DNA from: Anaeramoeba flamelloides | Lineage: Eukaryota > Metamonada > Anaeramoebidae | DNA length: 64,000 nucleotides | NCBI GenBank assembly: GCA_027625915.1 | Contig: JANTQA010000063.1 | Location: 1 to 64,000 of the forward strand | Direction of reading: 5' to 3' | Shown: in pieces, positions 29,251 to 40,545 of the stretch | Numbering within the stretch: position 1 is the first letter of the stretch | Layout of the letters: each line of letters opens with the position of its first letter | Program-made: the position numbers and the translations under genes | The notes under the pieces: generated by a model | The model's database searches: none | What the model was told of the DNA's origin: nothing | What the model saw: the letters and a program-made list of their open reading frames with translations, nothing else

Positions 29251-30014
29251 AACTCCAAGAACTTTCGGTTTTTTTTCTATTGTTTATTTTTAAATTCTTT
29301 ATTTTTTTTTTTTTTTTTTTTTTTCTTCTTCACTTTTCTCTACTTCTTCATTTTTTACTTTTTCTTGTTTTAGAAAACTAAATTAAGATTCAAATACTTC
29401 TGATGACTGTATCTATCAATATACTCTTTGAATTAGAAGTCTCAAATTTAGTTACTTCAAAATTCTCTCTTTAATAGATTTGAGTCTTTCATTTAACCTT
29501 TAATAATAAAATCCAATAAAATTTTTTTGTTTAACTCACTCCAAAATTTTTAACACACCTTGATTTATTTGTATTGACAATTTTTTATTTTTTGTTTTGT
29601 GGGTATTGTAATTTATAAATAATTGTTAACATTTTAGTTAGTAAATGGCTCTAATTTTTTATTTCTTCTAGAATTTATTAAATAAGATTTTTTTTTAAAA
29701 AAGATTGGAATTTGGGTGTGTTAAATATTTTGAATTGGGGTTTAGTTTAAATTTGACCTTTGATCTTTTAAAAACAAATTATTGGAAAGCTGAATGAAAA
29801 CTTTTGTTCAATTAATTATTCAACAAATAGTATTTAATATCTCTCTCGAAAAAATGTCAAGGTGTTAAATTTTCGTTTAGAAACTTGAACAAAGATATCA
29901 AATTTATTCCAAAAGAAACAACATTATTTCTCTAAAAATAAGAAAAGAAATCTGATGAAATTATTTCCCGGAAAGATATTTGTGGTTATCATTTAAAAGC
30001 GTCAATTTCTGAAA
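29250..30014. other. Intergenic, no gene seen
   Basis: A T-rich stretch is followed by A/T-rich sequence. Nothing recognisable is present before the stop codon of the small PH gene. Confidence 0.5.
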
Positions 30015-31101
30015 TTAGTTTTTGAAATACATAACGCCTCTTTCTTCAAGAGATTTTTAAATTTTGAAAAAAAAAGAAAAAACTAACTTGAAGGTAAAGG
30101 GATTTAATAATGTTTAATTCAAAAAACAAAAAAATAAAAAAAAACAAAAAAAAGAATTTGAGAAAGTTGTTCAGAAAAAGAAAAAATAAATAATTACGAG
30201 AAGAAGCAGCAATTAAAAATTTTTCTGTAAGTTCAAATCCTTCTGGTGGATTCAATATTGATATATCTGAAGGAACAAATTTCCCAGAGTTGGAGAAAGT
30301 TGTACCAAACCAAATTTTTGGATCGTTGTGTTCTTGAACTGCAACCAGGTCAAACTTTTCCAATGACAACGAGTTTTGCAACTGTTCTTGATCCTTCTGT
30401 TGTTTGTATTTGGAATTGTTGACGAGGATGGTAAATTGCGAACCCTTCTGTTTGGTTTGAAACAAAAGCAGTAACTTTAATAAGAAAATGTTTCTCCATT
30501 GCTTAACGGCCTCGACGGCTGGAATGAAGAGCGCAAGCTGCGCGTTCAGAGACTTTTTGAGCTTGTTTTTCTTTTTGGGGTTTTTGTCAATGATCTCCTG
30601 GAAGATTGATTGCTGCTCTTTGATTTGCTTTTCCGTGCGGTCTAAAAGCTCCAAATTTCGCTTGAGAAACTCAATTTCATTGATCCTGACCTTCCTCTTC
30701 ACAAATTGCCTTAACGTGAGGCACAGCTTCAACATAAAGATCCAGTCCTTGGCCTCCTCTGAGGAGTCTGCACGAAGAATAAACATTCGCTTCGGTAAAA
30801 GCACAGAGAATGTGTAAGGCCTTTCATAAATTGACGAGATCTCTTGCACAGACACAAGCTGTGAGAGGTGAATGGTACCTAGCGGATCGGTGTTTTCATC
30901 GATCTTTGAATTCGAGTAGTAATGTAAGTTGTGCCCTCTTAAATAAAAAAACCTCTTGGTATATTTGCCATTCTTTTTGCCAATTTTATAAAGCCAACCA
31001 GATTTGAAAAAGGGAAAGCCTGGGATCTTGTTTGGGATTTCAAGCACCAGCTTGGGGTGTGTTTCCAGAAATTTATTTTCTGTTGTGTTTGTTTCGCTCA
31101 T
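30015..31101 (-). CDS. Small PH domain - helical - SH3-like protein
   Basis: Exon 1 is 31101-30198. A 154 bp intron (GTAATT ... TTGAAG) leads to a 29-base exon, 30043-30015, giving 310 residues. The frame also reads past the donor, but only as a Phe-rich tail, so the spliced form is preferred. A PH domain spans about residues 33-127: SGWLYKIGKKNGKYTKRFFY, a central RPYTFSV strand, and the Trp-bearing C-terminal helix AKDWIFMLKL. A basic coiled or helical segment (about 135-215) includes AVKQWRNIFLLKL. An SH3-like fold then runs from about 220 to 282 (FTILVNN ... GKFVPSDISIL). This is the same module that occurs five times in the giant RasGAP protein 4.3 kb away on the same strand, but without the GAP domain. 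A membrane-linked adaptor role is inferred. Its sequence is richer in GC than its neighbours. Confidence 0.85.
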
Positions 31102-31135
31102 CAATTGGAAACAAGACTCAGTTCAGATTGAGAAG

Positions 31136-31171
<36 letters not shown>

Positions 31172-34100
31172 AAAAAATAAAAATAAATCCAAATGTACAT
31201 TTTCTAATTCAAACAAACTACCCCTAAAGAACTAATTTATTCAGTACACACTTTGCATAATCTTTTTTGATTAAAAAATTTTCTTCATTTTTTGAATAAC
31301 AATTTTTCAAAAAATTCTGAACTCTGTGTCCAAAGAATTTGTTTATTGAAAAAGTCAAATTTTATTTTCCTCTTTTGTCGTTTTGAAAATAATTATTTTT
31401 TCCAAACACGATTTGGGATTTCAATCACTATGTTGAAGTAACAAATTTAACTCATTATTTGGAGCCAAAATAAAATTGTTATTTGTCTTTAAATTTTGTG
31501 GGTATAATCAGAAATATCTAATTAAGGATTTTTGTTCTGTCTTTTGGAATAAACTGTTGAAAAAATATTTGATAACAAACTGAAACAATTTTTTTCCAAC
31601 TTCACATTTTTTTTTCTTAAAAGCGAAATCTTCCAATATCTCACTCATAACGGGAATTTATCAAATTTCAAATTTGATATAACAAAGGGTGACTATTTCT
31701 TAGCAAGCAATAGAACCTTCAAAGGTAGATTAGGTAGTTTTTGAGATTTACATGATTTAATTTTTTCATGTGGAGATATTCTTTTGTTGGGGTATATTGT
31801 TTAAAAAAGAAACCATTTTTTGAAGTTCTGCTTGAAGAGAGATATCGAAGAAAAATTTTTTTAAAGAACTTTATTGTTTGGGAAAAAAAGATCATAACGA
31901 TTTTTAATGAGGACTATTAGTAAAACCTCAAAGTAAGATCCATTAAAAATAAATAAATAAATCTAATAAATACAGAATGGAGTATTCGCCACAGTAACAA
32001 CTTTTTTAATACTATCTTTTGAGTATCAATTTTTCTTTGATTGATCAATTATTATTAATTTGTTCGAAAAAATTTGACTTTTTTTAGGATCTCTAAAAAC
32101 TTCAACAGATTTTGATAATTAAGCAGATTTAAATTGTTTTATATGGTACTGTTGTTAATACTGATATTAATTATTTTTTGAAGTTAATTTGTTTCTTCTT
32201 TTCAATGGTTTTCCCTTATATTTACTCGGTTCATTCATTGTTTCCATTTAAAAACCTTGTTTGAACTTTTTTTCTTGTTTTTCACTTCTTTTATCAAATG
32301 TTGGGAATAAAAAAGAATTTCTTTGGGAGGGCATTTGAGACCATGTCACTTCAGTAAGTTGGGGTATTCTAAAAATTAATCTTGAGTATGTTGTAGACCA
32401 TATCTCGTTAACCCCTTTTCGTTTTTTCAATTTTTAGAAATAATTCCTTTGCTTAAAGAATTAATACCTGTATAAGAGCAAAAAATTGTTTTTTTTTTTT
32501 TTTCATTTATTTCAAATTAACTATTTTTGGAATATCTTCAAGTAATAGTTTTGAACAAAGTATTTGGTTAGGTTTGAATAATAATCATTTTTACGTTTCA
32601 GGCAACTTTTTGTTAATGGATTTTTGAAAAAGGAGATTGAAAATAAAATGACAAAAATAATGGACAGTTTTTACTTTGATATTGGTGATCAGACTTTAAG
32701 AAAGGAATAAAAAAAAGGGGACTATTATTAAATTTTAAAATTTGATAAATTGAATTTTTTGATATTTTTGATGATTGTTACCAATGGGACGAAAATTTTT
32801 TAATGGTTTTTAAGGAGTTAAAATCACTAAAAATTATTTTATGATTAGTAGTATTTTAATACTTTTTTTGTAGAAAATCCAAAATGCTCAAATCATCAAT
32901 ACTAAATATTTTTAAAAATTTGTTTAAAACCCCGTGTTAACGACCAAAGTTCCACTCAAAAATTTTTACCCTTTAAACAAGTTACCAAAGTCTAATTGGC
33001 CATTTTATTATTATTTTGTTAAAAAATCCCTACCAAAAATTCTCAAAGATTTCATCCAAACCCACACAAAAGATCAAAAAATGCTCTATCTTACTCTGGT
33101 CTACCAGAAAAAATATTTTTAAATATCCGCAGTTAATATATTTCAACAGAATTGACTATTTTGAAAAAATTGAGAATTGGAAAAATTTTATAATTTAACA
33201 AAATTTGAAAAAGTATAATTATCCCAAAAATAAAATTAATCATTTTTTTCCCCTTTTTTATTATTGTTTTTATTTTTAAAAAGAAATTAGGCAACACCAA
33301 TACATCAAAAACAACATGAAAAATATTAGAACAACAAAAATAACAACACCAAAAAAAAAAAAAAAACAAAAAACACACCAGCAATAAATGTAACAAATTT
33401 ATAATAATACTTATGACCCCCGAAAAAGTAAAATTAAAAAAAAAATGATACCACCATCAAATTTATTCCAAATAATTCCTAAAACTGGGTGACTAGTTTT
33501 TAATCTAGCAAACAACCCAAGCAATAAAAATTATAACAGTGATGGGATATTTAACAAAAATTAAACATACACACTTTAACTGATCTAAAATGTCTTAACC
33601 TACAGCTTCATTTATAACCACATACTAAATAATATTATGTAGTAAAAAGATAGCAAAAATAATATTAAAAAAATAATAATTTCAAAAAAAACATTTAACT
33701 ATTGATTTCTCATTTATAATTATTTTTTTCCTTTTTTATGAATTGCCCTTTTGTAATAATTACCAAAAAATGGAGTTTTTATAGAAAATCAAACAAGAAA
33801 CGAATAACTGTTCTTTCCATTTTGTAAAAAGAATAATACCAATCATATATTTGTTTTTTTTTTAGAAAAAAAAAGATTTTATGAAATTATTAAAAAAAAT
33901 TGAGAAAGTATAAATGTATAATTACTATTGCAAAAAAAGTTAAAACATAAAAAAAAGTGATATTGTTTTTGTTTTTTTTTGAAAATTTAAAAATTTAATT
34001 GTTTGTATAAAGAAAAATGATGATTTAGTCATAAAATTTTTGAAGTTAAAAAGCATTAGTATGGATATTAGAACTCAAAAATATACGAAATCTAATTTAT

Positions 34101-36453
34101 ATTCAATTATTCCCAATTTAATACAGGGTATTTAAGTTTGATCTCTTAAGTGACTAATTTAAAATAATTGTTTTTTTCTAAATTTAATAGAGATTCAGAA
34201 ATTTTTTTTCCAATTACTAAGATTTTGAAAACCCATGTTAATTTTCAATATTAACATATTTCTAGATAATAAACCCTTATTTAGAAATTGGTAAAAAAAT
34301 AATAGAGACTAGTCCCTTAAAATGTCAATAATTTATTTGTTGATTTTAAAATAGACTAGAAAAAATGAGTCAAAAAAAAAATTTGTGGCATTTTACACCA
34401 ATAATTACAAATTGAAGGAATAATTCTTATTATTTAATATGTATTAAATTGTAAATAAATGTGAAAATTTTATGTTATTTAAAGTAATCCAATTGTGTTA
34501 AGGGTAAATTTTGACTTTTACCCTGTTAATTCTAAATTTTATAGAAAAATCTTTTTTTAAAAAAAAAACAATAACTTTAAATATAAAAATTAAGTTTAAA
34601 ATACCCAAAAATGTCGCGATAAAATTCAGACCACTAAACTAATAAAAAATTCCCTGATAAAACAATGTTTTTAATATGAGAAAAAAAAAAATATTGATTA
34701 ATCTTCTTTTATTACTATTTACTATGAAAATAGAATAGAAATTATTAAAACAATTTTCAATTTGATTATCTCGAATAAACTGATATTCATCAAATTTAAA
34801 TTAGATAACAGATTATTAAAAGTTATAACCCCCATATGAATTCTTTTTAACTTCAAAAATTCATGTATAAACCATCATTTTTGTTTTTATAAATTATTAA
34901 ACTTTTAAATTTCAAAAAAAAAAAAAACAATATCTACTTTTTTTCATGTTTTAATTTTTTTGTAATAATCTTTACGAATTTGTAAATTCTTATTTTTTTA
35001 ATTTATAATTTCATAAAAGAAATCTTTTTTTTTCTGAAAAAAAATATATATGATTGCTATCATTCTTTTTACTAAGCAAAAAGAACGATTATTCATTTCT
35101 TTACTAATTTATTATAAAAATTCCTTTTTTTTTTTTTTCATTACTGCTAAAGATCAAATCAAATAATAAACATAGGAGAGAAATCAAAATGAAAAGATAT
35201 TGTAAAAAATAAAAACATTATTAAATGTGATGAATTTTATCTATTTTATTAAATTTTAGGATGGGTACAAGAGCTTTATTCAAAATCCACCACCCAAAAA
35301 AACATACTTTTAAATTGGCTTGCGTGATTATGTTCTAGAAATAATAAATCCGAAAATTTTTTTTATTATTTTGGTTTTTATTTTTTGAATTAGTTTAATT
35401 TTATTGTAAAGGTTTAAAAAAAATTGAAACATAATAAAAAAACATATTTAATTATTTAATCTTTATATTATTATCTACTGAAAGATCAAAAAGTATTATT
35501 AGTTATTGCTTAGAAATAATAACATTATAAAGTATCTCATTTGGTGATATATTGAAATTTCCAGGTTTTAAAAAAGTATTTTGGGAATTTTGAATTTCTT
35601 TGTTTGGTTCTTTTTCTCAGATTTTTTTCTTTACAAAGAGAAAAAATTGATTTGAACTATTCTTTGAATCAACATATTAAATTTTTTAAGTTTAAAATAA
35701 TAGTTGTAATTTTTTTGATTTCAAGTAGATTTTGAAAACTGAGTTATTCCAAAACCTTAGTGGTTTCGTTTTTTAGATTATATTTTTGTACACTTCCTTC
35801 ACAGACAATAAGATTTTTTTCTATTACATTGAAGTAAATAATTTTTGAAATAATTAAAAAATATATTGAATTTTGAACTTTTCAAAAAAACCAGAAAAAT
35901 TGATCTGACTTTTTAAAAACAAAAATTCATTTCGGAAAATAACCTTAAAAGTAAGATTGTTTTTGAGTTCTAAAATTTAACTTTTTTTTTAATTTCAGTG
36001 TTGTAGTAAAAATTTTTTTGTATTTGTTATCAAATTTACAAGAAGATTGCTATATAACGTCATTTATCCCTTAATAAAAAAACAATGATAAAAAGGTGAT
36101 ACATTTTAGATAAGGTGTTTGATGTAAAAAACATCACGGTACCAATAAACATAAAACTTTAGGAGTTTAAAAAGATCAGATGAAGAATCAATAAATTAAC
36201 AACAAAGAGTTAAAAAAAAAAAAATTAAGTTAAAAAAAAACGGAAAAAAATTTAAAGAATGTGATTACTCTAAAATATTAATTAGAAAACACTTCTAATT
36301 ATTTACAAAGAAATAATAGTCGTTTGGAAAGTACTCAAAGAGAAATTCAATGTTTCTAATTGAGTTGGTTACAAATTGTGATTTGAGAATTTCCAATATG
36401 ATTCATTTTTTTTTATTTTTACGATTCTTTTATCGCTCAAAATTTTCTATAAA
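31102..36453. other. Gene-poor, extremely AT-rich intergenic region
   Basis: A poly-A tract of about 30 bases (31137-31168) lies just upstream of the small PH gene. About 32150-32260 is a copy of the dispersed repeat with TTGAAGTTAATTTGTTTCTT. Short frames at 32934-33198 and 33133-33396 are low in complexity and resemble nothing I know. The stretch 33400-36400 shows only A/T-rich sequence without long frames or clear inverted repeats. Confidence 0.5.
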
Positions 36454-38393
36454 ATGTCAGAGAAATTAAACGAAGAACAACTCGAACAAATTGAAGAAGG
36501 GGACATTGACGATATTGAAGATGTTATTGACGAAGACGAAGTCAACTTTGTTAATGATGAAGACAAAACAGCACTTCATTTAATTGCGGAAAATAGGCCT
36601 GATGAATTTGATATAATTGATGGCCTAATCTTAATGGGTGCCGATCCAGAATTACAAGATAAAAACGGAAACACCCCTCTTCATTACCTTTGTCAATCAG
36701 ACGAAATCACTGAAGAAGTTTTAGAACTTTTTGAAGCACACCTTTATGATATTGAAAACAACGATGTAAGTATCCACAGTTTTAAAAAAAAAAATAAGAA
36801 TATTTTTCTCGTTTTATTTATTTTTTATCAAGCAACACCAAACAAGATTTAAAAACAAACAAAAACAAAAAAACAAAAAAAAATTACAAGATAATTAGTT
36901 TCCAAAAAAAATAAAAAAAATATCCAAAAAATAAAACAAGCAATAAAAAAAATCCAAAACAATACAAAAAAAAAGATTAAAAAAATAAAAAAAAATAAAA
37001 AAAAAATCCAAATAAACAAATAATAATTAAAAAGAGAAAAAAATTATCTTCTTTTAAAAAGCAGTAACATTTTTGTATTTCAATTTGGGGTATCTTCGTG
37101 ATACATCTTTGTTAATTTGAAAAAATTGTTTTTTTTTTTTTCCAAACTCCCTTCAAAACTAGAATTTTTTTACAGCCAAAGTAAAAAAAAAAATACCTTT
37201 CATTTTTAACTCAGTAACCAAATATTTTTCAGTACTTTGATACTAAACCTTTCTTTTGGATATTAAATTTATTTCTCACTGATAAAAAATCGTCACCCGG
37301 GAATTGGAACAAATTAAATAATTTATTGCTTTTGTTTTTTCTTTACCTTTTCCATTTAAATTTTAATTTTCAATTTACCTTTTAATTTTTTTTTTCTTTT
37401 TTTTTTAATAATCTTTTGAAGGGAGAAACACCAGGCGATCTTTTAAAAGAAACAAACCCAGAACTTTTAGAATTAATTGCCGAGAATGCCCAACAGACAA
37501 AGCAGGAGGAAAATGTGAAACAAGGAGAAGGAAGTTTGGAAAGAACAAAGACAACCCTCCCAAGTGATTTCACTTGCCAAAGGATTCCATACGAAGACTT
37601 GGTTGCGGGTAAGGATCTTGGGAAAGGAGGTTTCAAGAGGGTTTTCAAAGGATATTGGTTGGGTGCCCCTGTTGCCATTTCGGAATTATTGGCATATAAA
37701 AACTTTAAAGAAAGCGAGAAACAGGAGTTCCTCATCGAGTTATCAAATTTAACTGACTTCCATCATCCAAACATTGTCAGATTTTTTGGAGCCACCCATA
37801 ACCAAGGCAATCTTCAAATTGTTTGCGAATACTGTAAAAACGGTGATTTGTTTTATTATTCAAGAAAAAATGAATTAACAATGCTAAGAAGAGTCCAATT
37901 GGCACTTGAAGTCGCCCGTGGGCTGCACTATTTGCATAACAAAGACATGGCACATTTGGATCTTAAAAGTAAAAATGTTCTGATCGATAGCAGCGGCGTT
38001 GCCAAGTTGATCGACTTTGGGTTAACCAAAACATTAACAACAACAAGGGTAACATTGCATACCACCATTGGGGGGTCAACCTTGCCCTATAAGGCACCGG
38101 AATTACACACACTTAGACCCCTAAGATCCGCATTAAAAAAATCAGATATTTATGCCTTTGGTGTCTTGCTATGGGAATTGGAAACAGGAAATACACCAAT
38201 GTACTTGAATTCCTCATATATGTCGGGCGTGACAGACGTAGGCGAATGGAAAACACCAAAAGTTTCCGGTAACGAAACCTTATTGGAAGTAATGAAGGCC
38301 TGTTGGGAAGTTGACCACGAAAAACGCCCTTCAATTGATGTTGTACTAAAAAAACTTAACAGAGTTAAAAAGGAAATTAAGAAGCAAAAATAA
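36454..38393 (+). CDS. Ankyrin repeat - TKL-type protein kinase with WNK-like lysine placement
   Basis: Exon 1 is 36454-36765 and exon 2 is 37422-38393, joined in phase 0 by a 656 bp intron (GTAAGT ... GAAG), giving 427 residues. The acidic N-terminus is followed by ankyrin repeats: DKTALHLIAENRP, then ADPELQDKNGNTPLHYLC, then the unit completed across the splice site as NNDGETPGDLL. The kinase domain occupies about residues 165-420. The glycine loop GKGGFKRVFKG is at 171-181. The usual beta-3 VAIK is VAIS (Ser191), so the ATP-anchoring lysine is missing there. Lys176 in the loop occupies the position used by WNK kinases. The catalytic loop is HLDLKSKN (His282, Asp284, Asn289, with Leu for Arg), DFG starts at Asp302, and YKAPEL follows. 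Activity is plausible by the WNK mechanism; a pseudokinase is the alternative. Confidence 0.9.
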
Positions 38394-38673
38394 CCGTTCT
38401 GATTGTTTTTTAATTTGGAAAAAAGATTAAAATTTTGAAAAAAAAAAAATTTCAATACAATTTAAATAATCAGAACTAATTCCTTCCTAAAAACCTAAAA
38501 AAAATTAATGAAAGAACAAACCTCAAGATTTCACCCTTTGGTGTCGCTTTTTAAAAAAATAATGTTTTTTTTTTTTATCTTATTATCTTTTTATTTTTAA
38601 CAAAGGAAATCCCTATTATTATTTTTTTTATACGATTTTATGATGTTAAATTTCAAAAAATAAAGCACATTTT
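38394..38673. other. 3' flank of the kinase gene
   Basis: Short AT-rich stretch; no gene or terminator-like structure is recognised. Confidence 0.4.
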
Positions 38674-38958
38674 TTCTCAGAGATTTAGATTTTTTTTTTT
38701 TTATATTTACAACAAAGCAATATTAAGTTGTTTTTTCATTAATTTAAAAAAAAATATTTTGTATTTAATAGTTTTTGAAAGTTATGGAACTAGAATCCAA
38801 AAAGTACAGAATAATTAATAGTTTAAATAAAATACTTTTCAAAAATTCAGATTCGCCTGAAATAATAAATTGAAAAAAAAAAAAATATCCTTTTTGATTC
38901 AAGAACAATAAATTATTTTATCTGATCAATAATTCACTTTTAAATTATTCTAAATATA

Positions 38959-39884
38959 AGCTAAATTTCAAAAATAGGGTCATCATTAGTATTTTCTAAA
39001 TTATTGGTATGTGTGTTGCGTTAACCAAATATTCTGAACCCAATATCATTTAAAAGTTATTATTGAATATTTAATATCAAGAAACAATCTTCTTTTAATG
39101 AAAATTTCCCAAAGTTGAATTCATTTTTTTGCAATTTTTCTTTCAAAATGATTCCATATTGTTATTTTTATGTTGAATGAACAAGAACATTTTTGAAAAC
39201 CGTTAATATTCAAGAGATGAAATTAATTAACATTGGAGAAAGGGGTTGTAAAATTCAAAGAAAATAAAACACCCAAGAAGTGTTTGCTTCGAAAACAAGT
39301 ATCAACCAAATTTGCTTGAATGGGTTACAATGGTTCCTTGAAAAGTGAAGAAATAGCAAGATCAAATAAGATCTTCTTTTCTCTTTCATTTGGAGACAAT
39401 GTGATGAATGTGGTCGTATTCATTTTATCTTTGAGTTCTTTGTTGTACATTCAAAAAATTGGTTTTGTTTTCGTTTTCTTTTCTTTTTCTTTTTCTTTTT
39501 CTTTCTTTTGTTGAGATTCTTTTTATCTTGAAAAAGGTATCAAGGAAAGTTTGGGTTGATACCAAATGGGTAAATAGTAAAAAATCTGATAACTCTGATG
39601 GAAAGTTGTTTCAAAAGGTTCTTGGAAGCAATGGTGAATCTTAAATGGATAATTTTAAGATGAAAAATCATTTCAAAAATAGGGTCAAATTTATTATTTT
39701 CTTTATGGGTTTCTTTTCTCTATTCTTTTATTAGAAATAATAATTAAAACAGAAAAGGGTGTTTTAGACAGTTATTTTTTAGTTTTAAGTTCTGATTTTT
39801 CTGGGTTGAGTTTTGGTATTCACTAGATGAGAAACTACAATTTTTTTTCAATCAAAAATTTGCCCCTATTTTTGAAATTAAGCT
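38959..39884. mobile_element. 0.93 kb non-autonomous DNA element, copy 2
   Basis: This is the partner of 15495-16421 in the same orientation, with the same inverted ends and TATA on both sides. Differences are scattered substitutions and one-base length changes in homopolymers. The embedded 64-codon frame (39320-39511) is unchanged. Confidence 0.85.
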
Positions 39885-40063
39885 TATAAAAGCATGATGA
39901 TTTTAAAAATTAAAAAAAAATAAAACCAAAAACTAAAAAAAAACTGAGTTACAATATTTGAAATTAAGATTACCAATTTTTAATACCCAACTTTCACTGA
40001 AAAAAAGGTTAACAAAAAGTTTTTTTACTAAAAATTATGTTCATTTTAAAAAATTTTTTACTA

Positions 40064-40260
40064 CAGTCAGTTTCACTTTTAAGGCACAAACTTTCAACGA
40101 AATTTAAGGCACAAAAAAATCTCAAATTAAGGTACAAAATTTGGAATTTTTTCTTTTACAATTTATTTTTACTAGAATTTGAATTTTGTGCCTTAATTTG
40201 AGATTTTTTTTGTGCCTTAAATTTCGTTGAAAGTTTGTGCCTTAAAAGTGAAACTGACTG
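40064..40260. mobile_element. Palindromic TA-flanked MITE, copy 1
   Basis: CAGTCAGTTTCACTTTTAAG at the left end is matched by its exact complement at the right end, and the complementarity continues almost to the centre. The internal word AAGGCACAAA is spaced three times per arm. TA lies on both sides. This is the best-preserved copy, and three of the four others are also 197-199 bp. Ends beginning CAGT with a TA target are typical of Tc1/mariner-type elements. Confidence 0.85.
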
Positions 40261-40545
40261 TATTTTTTTTATCCAAATATCTACCCTGTTATTTTTTTTT
40301 TTGATTTGACCCAAAAATTACTATTTCAGATTATGTATTTATTTTTAAATTTATAAATCAACCCATTAGCTAATTTTTGAAAAGTATTTTATTTAAACTA
40401 TTAATTATTGTATACTTTTTGGATTCTAGTCCCATAACTTTCAAAAACTATTAAATACAAAATATTTTTTTTTAAATTAATGAAAAAACAACTTAATATT
40501 GCTTTGTTGTAAATATAAAAAAAAACCAATATAAATATCTGAGAA

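Larger units (their letters stand above)
38674..40545. mobile_element. Fold-back element with 175 bp arms, invaded by two other elements
   Basis: The left arm 38674-38847 and the right arm 40372-40545 are inverted copies with only a few differences. Both carry ACAACAAAGCAATATTAAGT and AGTTTTTGAAAGTTATGG with CTAGAATCCAAAAAGTA. Between them lie the 0.93 kb element (38959-39884) and a 197 bp palindromic element (40064-40260). Subtracting these leaves about 0.75 kb of original element without an evident frame. The high arm similarity implies that the fold-back is not very old, and the insertions are younger. Confidence 0.8.

Noticed and set aside
30044-30197. Phe-rich C-terminus of the small PH protein as coding
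   Set aside because: The stretch has GTAATT at its beginning and an acceptor at its end, and splicing it out gives a compact tail; the Phe-run is typical of T-rich introns here.
32934-33198. Overlapping short frames as exons
   Set aside because: No family resemblance and no consistent splice borders.
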